Shown: one piece after another, positions 6,906-12,545 of the stretch
Position numbering within the stretch: position 1 is the stretch's first letter
How the letters are laid out: every line of letters starts with the position of its first letter
From: Planctomycetes bacterium RIFOXYC2_FULL_41_27
GTDB taxonomy: Bacteria > Planctomycetota > Brocadiia > Brocadiales > Brocadiaceae
Direction of reading: 5' to 3'
Assembly (NCBI GenBank): GCA_001828645.1
Contig: MHZD01000119.1
Coordinates: forward strand, 1-14,471
Length of the DNA: 14,471 bases
Notes under the pieces: model-generated
Told to the model about the DNA's origin: nothing
The model's database searches: none
The model's input: the letters and a program-made list of their open reading frames with translations, nothing else
Program-made: the position numbers and the translations under genes

Positions 6906-8252
6906 ATGGCCATTCGTCAATCTGAAACTATGGATCGGCAGATAAGACAATCTCATCCGCAGAATCAGGGTCTTACCCGTGCTCTGAGTTTTTTTGATGT
7001 GATTTGTCTGGGAATTAATAGCGTGGTTGGCGCTGGTATTTTTTTATTACCAGGACAACTGTGCAGTTTAGCCGGCGATGCTGCACTGTGGGTATTCCCG
7101 CTGTGCGGAGTCCTTTGTTTCATTATTTCCCTGTGTTTTGCAGAAATGGGGGGAATGTACAACAAGACAGGCGGCGCATACCTGTATGCCAGAGAGGCAT
7201 TTGGGCCGTTTGCGGGTTTTTTGGTGGGCTGGATGATGTGGCTTTCGTCTATTATTGGTTGGGCCTCGGTCGCAAGCGGTTTTGGGCTTTATTTAGACTA
7301 TTTTTTGCCGACAGAAAATGGATGGCTAAGCAAGTCAATTATTACGATTCTAATAGTAGGGTTGAGCGCCATCAATTTTTTCGGCGTTAAACCGGGGGCA
7401 AGGACGATCAATTTTTTTACCATAGGCAAACTCCTGTCTTTGCTTATTTTCATTGGTGTGGGATTCTTTTTTATCAAGAAACAAAATTTAGTTCCGTTTC
7501 ACGATGGTGGAAATTTTAACGCAGCGGCCATTATGGCGCTGTATGCCTATACAGGATTCGAATTTGTCGTAGTGCCTGCTGAAGAAATGCGGCATCCTCA
7601 AAGGGACATTCCGCGCGTACTGTTCTTTGTGCTGCTGCTGGCAACCGGTTTATATATCGTTATTCAGATTGTAGCGACAGGGACGTTTCCCGGTCTTGCT
7701 GCGTCTGATAAACCGCTGGCTGATGCAGCGCGATATTTTATGGGGACGGCAGGTGGCGTGATTATTGGTGTAGGGGCATTGCTTTCTATTGGCGGCATTA
7801 ATGCAGGCATTGCCCTGACAAGCCCGCGCAGTCTCTATGTACTTTCAGCCGATGGATTCTTCCCTAAAATATTTTCCAAAATACATCCCACATATCATAC
7901 CCCATATCTGGCTATTATAGTCAATACAGCCTTAACGCTTTTATTAGGCTTGACAGGCAGTTTCAAATATCTGGTTGCAGCAAGCGTCATGGTAAGTATC
8001 CTTCAGTATATTCCTACCTGTCTTGCCGTTGTTGTACTGAGAAGATACAAGCCTGAGTTGGAGAGGAATTACAGGATACCCGGTGGGTACTGTATTCCCA
8101 TTTTGGCGTTGGTGATTTGTGGCTGGTTGATATGTCACGTAGAACTGAAGGTAATAGCGGCAACATCTATCGCAATCGTGGTATCATTACCTTTTTATTT
8201 TAAGAAACGAACATTAAACCACAGAGGCGCAGAGGCACGAAGAAATTCATAA
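6906..8252 (+). CDS. APC-superfamily amino acid/polyamine permease
   Basis: This 448-residue integral membrane protein has the APC transporter hallmark in helix 1 (GINSVVGAGIFLLPG, residues 36-50), the conserved FAEMGGMYNKTGGAYLYAREAFG segment (78-100) and PAEEMRHPQRDIPR (224-237), typical of proton-coupled amino acid permeases. About twelve hydrophobic segments can be counted, ending near residue 432. Substrate cannot be predicted. No good Shine-Dalgarno precedes the ATG at 6906 and a second Met lies eight codons on, so the start is uncertain. The tail after KKRT (LNHRGAEARRNS, about 437-448) is encoded by a CCACAGAGGCGCAGAGGCAC-type repeat at 8216-8242, meaning the original stop was probably elsewhere. 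The stop is 6 bp from the convergent response-regulator stop. Confidence 0.9.
   Translation: MAIRQSETMDRQIRQSHPQNQGLTRALSFFDVICLGINSVVGAGIFLLPGQLCSLAGDAALWVFPLCGVLCFIISLCFAEMGGMYNKTGGAYLYAREAFGPFAGFLVGWMMWLSSIIGWASVASGFGLYLDYFLPTENGWLSKSIITILIVGLSAINFFGVKPGARTINFFTIGKLLSLLIFIGVGFFFIKKQNLVPFHDGGNFNAAAIMALYAYTGFEFVVVPAEEMRHPQRDIPRVLFFVLLLATGLYIVIQIVATGTFPGLAASDKPLADAARYFMGTAGGVIIGVGALLSIGGINAGIALTSPRSLYVLSADGFFPKIFSKIHPTYHTPYLAIIVNTALTLLLGLTGSFKYLVAASVMVSILQYIPTCLAVVVLRRYKPELERNYRIPGGYCIPILALVICGWLICHVELKVIAATSIAIVVSLPFYFKKRTLNHRGAEARRNS
8216..8242 (+). repeat. AACCACAGAG-type dispersed repeat forming the permease C-terminus
   Basis: AAACCACAGAGGCGCAGAGG continues into CACGAAG. It is the same family as 9886-9913 (TTAACCACAGAGACACCGAG) and possibly 3447-3457. 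It is translated as the last residues of the permease. Confidence 0.6.
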
Positions 8253-8258
8253 AAATAT

Positions 8259-8987
8259 TTATGTCTTCCTTAAGACCAATGTGATGCCTGTTATATTTCC
8301 TCCATCGTCAAATATTTTTGTCATCCTGGCGCTTGAAGGGAAAGGGCGTTGTATAGTTGAGGGCAATATTTGAAAATCAGTGGTTTTTTCCCGAATATTT
8401 GTGAGTGTGTCTGTGGAAAGGGACAGGTTCATGCGCGATAGATATTGCATGAGGTCCAGGTTTTCCGTGTCTGTTTCATGAATATTCAGGAGTTCTTTTG
8501 CTGTTTGGTTTATATGCGTAATTTTCCATTGTCCATCGGTAACAACCACGCCTTCCTCCAGCTCTGATAAGATTGATTCGAGGACATTTGTTTCTTCCTC
8601 TTTTGCAGGTATTCGTCTCATACGCAGCAGTGCTTTTACCCTGGCAAGGAGTTCGGTTTTATTGAAGGGTTTACTGATAAAATCGTCAGCGCCTGCTTCA
8701 ATGCCTTTAATCCGATCGTCCATCTCGTGCAGTGCGGTAATCATGACAATCGGTATGCTTTTTGTGGTTCCATTTGCCCGTAGTTGCTGGCATACCTCAT
8801 AGCCTGTGAGTTTGGGCATCATGATATCCAGTAATATTAAATCAGGATTTTCAGACTTTGCTTTTTCCAGCGCTTCTTCGCCGTCGTATGCCTCGATCAC
8901 ATCAAATTCAGATGCGGTCAGGATCACTCGGAGTAATTTCACATTTTGTTTGATATCGTCCGCTACTAATATTTTAGCCTTGTTCAT
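8259..8987 (-). CDS. Response regulator with receiver and PAS domains
   Basis: The protein has 242 residues. Residues 4-120 form a receiver domain: acidic pair D10/D11, phospho-acceptor D54 in LLDIMMP, switch residue T83 and conserved K105 in SKPF. Residues about 134-242 look like a PAS domain (ILSELEEGVVVTDGQWKITHINQTAKELL). There is no DNA-binding, GGDEF or kinase output domain, so it likely acts by protein contact or as a phosphorelay component that also senses a ligand. It is the last gene of the cluster downstream of the hybrid kinase, but a GxxExxY cassette separates it from the preceding single-receiver gene. Ribosome site is weak (AAGAAA). Confidence 0.88.
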   Translation of the reverse strand: MNKAKILVADDIKQNVKLLRVILTASEFDVIEAYDGEEALEKAKSENPDLILLDIMMPKLTGYEVCQQLRANGTTKSIPIVMITALHEMDDRIKGIEAGADDFISKPFNKTELLARVKALLRMRRIPAKEEETNVLESILSELEEGVVVTDGQWKITHINQTAKELLNIHETDTENLDLMQYLSRMNLSLSTDTLTNIREKTTDFQILPSTIQRPFPSSARMTKIFDDGGNITGITLVLRKT

Positions 8988-9011
8988 GGATTTCTTTTTT
9001 TTAGTAAAAAC

Positions 9012-9038
9012 TCACCGCAAAGACGCAAAGGGCGCAAA
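9012..9038 (+). repeat. Left 27-bp inverted repeat of the cassette (GCAAAG-periodic)
   Basis: Begins TCACCGCAAAGACGCAAAGG. The unit GCAAAG recurs every 7-9 bases (CGCAAAGA, CGCAAAGGG, CGCAAAG). Perfect complement of 9440-9466. Confidence 0.8.
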
Positions 9039-9041
9039 GAT

Positions 9042-9425
9042 TCAAAGGCCATTGACAATTCTCTTTATTTCGTCCCTCAATATTGGAACATTAAAGTTAA
9101 TCAATATTCCCAATTTTAAATTTGACAACTTTAAATACGTCAAGAGTTGAGCTTCATGAATTGGCTCAATCTGATCAACCGCCTTTAATTCCAGGATTAT
9201 TAATCCTCCAACAACTATATCCAATCGATATCCACAGTCCAGTTTCACCCCTTTATAAGACACTGCAAGAGGTTTTTGTCGCTCAAAAGCAATGCCACAG
9301 ATAGCCAATTCTCGACAAAGACATTCTTCATAAGCTGATTCCAACAATCCTGGTCCAAGATTGCGATGTACTTCGATTGCTGCACCAATGATTTCCTTCG
9401 AAAGTTTGTCTTCTTCTTTTATCAT
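9042..9425 (-). CDS. GxxExxY-family protein (PD-(D/E)XK nuclease-like)
   Basis: The protein has 127 residues. The family motif is present as GLLESAY (G26, E29, Y32) within AIEVHRNLGPGLLESAYEECL. A PD-(D/E)XK-like active site follows: D69 in YRLDIVV, then E79-L80-K81 (ExK) in LIILELKAV, and Q93...Y97 (QLLTYL). This arrangement is known for the GxxExxY family (PF13366/TIGR04256 type), whose function is not established. Length is typical and the core motifs are intact. No convincing Shine-Dalgarno precedes the ATG (AAAAAAAAGACATACTC), so it may rely on read-through transcription from the kinase operon. Nearly all of the gene lies between two perfect 27-bp inverted repeats. Confidence 0.9.
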   Translation of the reverse strand: MIKEEDKLSKEIIGAAIEVHRNLGPGLLESAYEECLCRELAICGIAFERQKPLAVSYKGVKLDCGYRLDIVVGGLIILELKAVDQIEPIHEAQLLTYLKLSNLKLGILINFNVPILRDEIKRIVNGL

Positions 9426-9439
9426 GAGTATGTCTTTTT

Positions 9440-9466
9440 TTTGCGCCCTTTGCGTCTTTGCGGTGA
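9440..9466 (-). repeat. Right 27-bp inverted repeat of the cassette
   Basis: Exact complement of 9012-9038. It sits upstream of the GxxExxY start and 5 bp after the stop of the single-receiver gene. Confidence 0.8.
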
Positions 9467-9471
9467 ATTTG

Positions 9472-9846
9472 TTAACTCTTTTTGATATATTTCTCTACGA
9501 TGAGCGGCAGTTCCTGTGTATTGATGGGTTTGCTGATGTAGGCATTGCAACCAGTGTCCAGAATTTTTTGCTCGTCTCCCTTCATGGCATAAGCGGTTAC
9601 TGCGATAATGGGGATGTCTTTAGTAATCACGCTTGCCTTGATTTGCCTTATCAAGGTAAGTCCGTCAATGCCCGGAAGCTGGATGTCCATAAGGATAATA
9701 TCCGGTTTTTGATTTTTTAAGAGGTTTAATGCCTCCTCGCCGGTGGCTGCCTCGATTATATTGTATCCCTTTGCCTTGAGCACCACGCGCATCAATTTCC
9801 TGTTTTTTTCGTTGTCCTCAACGACCATTACGTTTTTGTCAGACAT
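9472..9846 (-). CDS. Single-domain response regulator (DivK/CheY-like)
   Basis: The protein is 124 residues long and is just a receiver domain. The acidic pocket is E10/D11 (VVEDN), phospho-acceptor D54 is in LMDIQLPG, the switch residue is T84 in VTAYA, and K106 is in SKPIN. VEDNEKNRKLM and GIDGLTLIRQIK resemble DivK-type regulators, which act as phosphotransfer or allosteric partners of hybrid kinases. GAGGG lies about 9 bases before the ATG. It follows the hybrid kinase after a 272-bp gap filled with repeats, and very likely originally adjoined the receiver-PAS gene now separated from it by the GxxExxY cassette. Confidence 0.9.
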   Translation of the reverse strand: MSDKNVMVVEDNEKNRKLMRVVLKAKGYNIIEAATGEEALNLLKNQKPDIILMDIQLPGIDGLTLIRQIKASVITKDIPIIAVTAYAMKGDEQKILDTGCNAYISKPINTQELPLIVEKYIKKS

Positions 9847-9885
9847 ATATCTTTTCCCTCAACAAATAGGATTTATATCAAATAG

Positions 9886-9913
9886 TTAACCACAGAGACA
9901 CCGAGACACAAGG
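9886..9913 (+). repeat. TTAACCACAGAGACACCGAG-type dispersed repeat
   Basis: It starts TTAACCACAGAGACACCGAG and ends ACACAAGG. It is related to the repeat at 8216-8242 and shares TTAACCACAGA with 3447-3457. It lies in the gap between the kinase and single-receiver genes. Confidence 0.55.
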
Positions 9914-9960
9914 TAAGATTAAAAATGCTAATTTCAAAATCCTAAATACTAAATATAACG

Positions 9961-10055
9961 CCCTCCCTTAATCCCTCCCATCGTTCGACTGAGCTCACGA
10001 CGAAGTCAAAGGAGGGAAAGTCTCCTCTCCCCTTGTGGGAGAGGTTAGGTGAGGG
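9961..10055 (+). repeat. Second copy of the palindromic C-rich element, without the AT-rich termini
   Basis: Outer arms CCCTCCCTTAATCCCTCCC (9961-9979) and GGGAGAGGTTAGGTGAGGG (10037-10055) pair at 15 of 19 positions. Inside are the 30-base core 9980-10009, identical to 5303-5332, and a small perfect hairpin (8-bp arms 10024-10031 and 10037-10044). The order C-rich arm, core, G-rich stretch, hairpin matches the anmK element read on the minus strand, but the ATTATGTAACAGTTCA termini are absent. A T-run (10056-10061) follows on the plus strand. Confidence 0.7.
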
Positions 10056-10118
10056 TTTTTTCAAAAAACCAAACTGATGCAAATTTATCATGTATTGTAC
10101 CTTTGTATTTATTTTTTT

Positions 10119-12545
10119 TCATGTGGTTTCTCTTTTAACACGCAATTGTTCTATTTTTTTAATTGCCGCAAGGAGGTCTTCCTTTGTATGTGTGCCTTTT
10201 TGCACGATGGCTAAAATGTTCCCATTTAATTCTTCTTTTTCCTTGGGTGTGATATCTTTTGCGGAACAGATAATGATGGGTATACCCTTTGCCTTTGGAT
10301 GGGTTCTGAGTTTCTCGATAACGTCAAACCCACTGACTTCCGGCATCATAAGGTCAAGAATGATGAGGTCCGGATTGCTATTCATTGCAAGATTGATTCC
10401 TGCCTTTCCACTGTATGCCTTGAGTACCTCAAAGCCTGCATTTTCCAGGATGGCGCTCATATATTTAACGGCCTTTTCATCATCGTCAACGACGAGTATT
10501 TTCATAAGTTTGCCTTTATACTTCTCGGCGGAAATGCAGGCATTCACGGTGTCTATGAGTTTTATCCTATCGACAGGTTTGATTAAATATTCAGCCGCAC
10601 CCAGGCTGAACCCGAGGTCTTTATTGTCAACGATTGACACAATAATTACTGGAATATCAGCAGTTTCCTGCGAATATTTTAATTCTGAAAGGACGTCCCA
10701 CCCGTCTTTCTTTGGGAGCATAATATCAAGGGTAATCAGAAACGGATGAAATTCCTTTGCCTTTTTAATGGCCTCTTCGCCATCCACAGCCACGATAACA
10801 TTATAGCCAGCATTCGTTAAATACAGGGTAATAAGATCGGCGGCCATACGATCATCCTCGACAACCATGATCGTCTTTGCAGCCTTTTCTCCCGTGACCG
10901 GAATTTGACGTGGTTTGACTTCGATCTCTTTCGGTTTTGCCTTTCTAGGTTGGGCTTTTAGGGGCAATGCAAAATAAAATATACTCCCCTTTCCGTACTC
11001 ACTTTCGAACCAGATTTTTCCCCCATGCATCTCGACAATCCTTTTGGTCAGGGCAAGACCCAGCCCCGTTCCTTCGTATTTTCGGGCAAAAGAACTATCA
11101 GCCTGCCAAAATTCCTTAAATACTTTTTCCCGGTCATCGGGTTTCATCCCAATTCCAGTGTCCGATACCGAGACCTGCAGCATGTCCTCCATGATGCCGG
11201 CCTCCACGTTAATGTGTCCGTTTTCCGGAGTAAATTTAATGGCGTTTGAAAGCAGGTTGTATAAGATTTGTTTGAATTTGACACGATCTGCTTCGATGTC
11301 TTTTACATCAGTCAGTATTGTAGTCTTTAATTCCAGATGTTTTTTACTGGCGAGTCCTTTTAATATGGTATATACATCCTCAATGGCATCATGCACGGGA
11401 AAAATCTCGCACTGAAGCTCCATCCTTCCGGCCTCAATTTTGGACAAATCCAGTATGTCATTGATCATTTGAAGGAGATGGAGGCCGCTGATATGGATAT
11501 CATTGACAAAATCCAACTGCTCATCATTTAGATCGCCGGAAATTTTGTCACGCAGTACCTCAGCAAAGCCGATTATGGCGTTCAGCGGTGTGCGCAGTTC
11601 ATGCGACATATTAGCCAGAAATTCCGATTTCATCTTGTTGGCTCGTTCTAAGGCCAGGACGGCCTTCTGCAAGTGAGCAGTCTTTTCGGCAATCCGTTGC
11701 TCCAGTGTGGTATACGTTGACTGCAACTTGACAGACAGGTCATTAAATGCCCTGCCGAGTTGACCCACCTCGTCTTTGGATACTACATCGACCTTCGTTG
11801 TAAGGTTGCCGGTATTTGCAATGGTGGTAACAGTAGTCGTCAATTTCTCAATAGGTTTCATAAATTTCCCGGTTGTCAGAAAGATAATGACCACAATTAA
11901 CACGATACTGACAGAACCAACGGTAATGAAAAAAATGACGTTGGCTGCGTATTGTTGCTCGGCTATTTCCTTCGGTATAATGACGCTGATTGCCCCTCGT
12001 AAATCGCCAACCTTGTAATCGTAACCAATGTCATATTTTTCTTGTATGAATTTAGGAGCCGCTTCTTTTGAGCCATGACAGAGGAGGCAATCCTCTTTTA
12101 CGTATAAGGCATAGAGGTAACGTTCAACCCTTTTCCCATTAATGACGTCATCTGCCCAATACTCCAAAAGTTCAGGGTCTTCCTCCATTCTTCTGAGTAT
12201 CCTTTCTTCGAAGGGATCAGGTTTATTTGCCGGATTTCTAAATTTTAAGCTTGTTTGCTTAATAATATAGCCTGTTTTTTCCGCAAATTTTACTCCGATT
12301 GCATGACCAGAAATGGCGGGAATAAAATATTTCGTCTGTTCGGTGATTTCGATTTTTGATGTTTTCAGGGCCGAGGCAAGATAATTCCTGGTAGTTTCTA
12401 ATTCCACAGCAATCAACTTTGCCTTTCCCCGGAATTCCTTGATGAATTCCTGGCGCGTCCGTTTGTAAATTAAAAAACCAATCACGCCATTTAAGGTGAC
12501 CATCAATACAGCCAGGAGGATCACGAGTTTGTGTCTAATCTTCAT
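10119..12545 (-). CDS. Hybrid sensor histidine kinase with CxxCH haem-type sensor domain and two receivers
   Basis: This 808-residue protein has TM1 at 7-27, an extracytoplasmic region 28-200, TM2 at about 201-225, HAMP 226-280, a coiled linker, HisKA with H315 in MSHELRTPLN, HATPase 420-530 (N434 in NLLSNAIKF, DTGIG 462-466, GTGLGL 492-497), a first receiver 557-675 (D607) and a second 682-797 (D731). The sensor matches the Tll0287/DUF3365 type (QTSLKFRNPANKPDPFEE at 97-114) and contains C153-L-L-C156-H157, a covalent c-type haem motif on the periplasm-like side. Relatives are thought to sense redox state or diatomic gases; the ligand here is unknown. Its ATG overlaps the upstream GH15-ferredoxin gene by 11 bp, so the two are co-transcribed. 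Two receiver-only-type regulators follow, suggesting a branched phosphorelay. Confidence 0.93.
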   Translation of the reverse strand: MKIRHKLVILLAVLMVTLNGVIGFLIYKRTRQEFIKEFRGKAKLIAVELETTRNYLASALKTSKIEITEQTKYFIPAISGHAIGVKFAEKTGYIIKQTSLKFRNPANKPDPFEERILRRMEEDPELLEYWADDVINGKRVERYLYALYVKEDCLLCHGSKEAAPKFIQEKYDIGYDYKVGDLRGAISVIIPKEIAEQQYAANVIFFITVGSVSIVLIVVIIFLTTGKFMKPIEKLTTTVTTIANTGNLTTKVDVVSKDEVGQLGRAFNDLSVKLQSTYTTLEQRIAEKTAHLQKAVLALERANKMKSEFLANMSHELRTPLNAIIGFAEVLRDKISGDLNDEQLDFVNDIHISGLHLLQMINDILDLSKIEAGRMELQCEIFPVHDAIEDVYTILKGLASKKHLELKTTILTDVKDIEADRVKFKQILYNLLSNAIKFTPENGHINVEAGIMEDMLQVSVSDTGIGMKPDDREKVFKEFWQADSSFARKYEGTGLGLALTKRIVEMHGGKIWFESEYGKGSIFYFALPLKAQPRKAKPKEIEVKPRQIPVTGEKAAKTIMVVEDDRMAADLITLYLTNAGYNVIVAVDGEEAIKKAKEFHPFLITLDIMLPKKDGWDVLSELKYSQETADIPVIIVSIVDNKDLGFSLGAAEYLIKPVDRIKLIDTVNACISAEKYKGKLMKILVVDDDEKAVKYMSAILENAGFEVLKAYSGKAGINLAMNSNPDLIILDLMMPEVSGFDVIEKLRTHPKAKGIPIIICSAKDITPKEKEELNGNILAIVQKGTHTKEDLLAAIKKIEQLRVKRETT

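Larger units (their letters stand above)
9012..9466. mobile_element. Inverted-repeat-bounded GxxExxY cassette
   Basis: Perfect 27-bp inverted repeats lie at 9012-9038 and 9440-9466 (TCACCGCAAAGACGCAAAGG plus GCGCAAA, and complement). The enclosed 400 bp is almost filled by one gene, whose stop is 3 bp inside the left repeat and whose start is 14 bp inside the right one. Weaker similarity continues outward (TTAACAAAT against TTAGTAAAAAC before TCACCGC). The cassette lies exactly in the gap between two response-regulator genes: the right repeat is 5 bp from the stop of one and the left repeat 24 bp from the ATG of the other. Mobility is inference; no transposase is present and I see no clear target duplication. 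Confidence 0.6.

Noticed and set aside
9012..9466. CRISPR-like array from the repeated GCAAAG units
   Set aside because: There are only two copies, in opposite orientation, enclosing a protein gene, with no regular spacers or cas genes.
10024..10061. Intrinsic terminator (8-bp GC hairpin followed by T-run)
   Set aside because: The hairpin and T-run would stop plus-strand transcription, but no plus-strand gene ends here; the feature is better explained as part of the palindromic repeat. It may still stop antisense transcripts.
10090..10749. 219-residue plus-strand open frame with hydrophobic stretches
   Set aside because: It is antisense to the two receiver domains of the hybrid kinase; its hydrophobic look follows from the complement of the coding strand.
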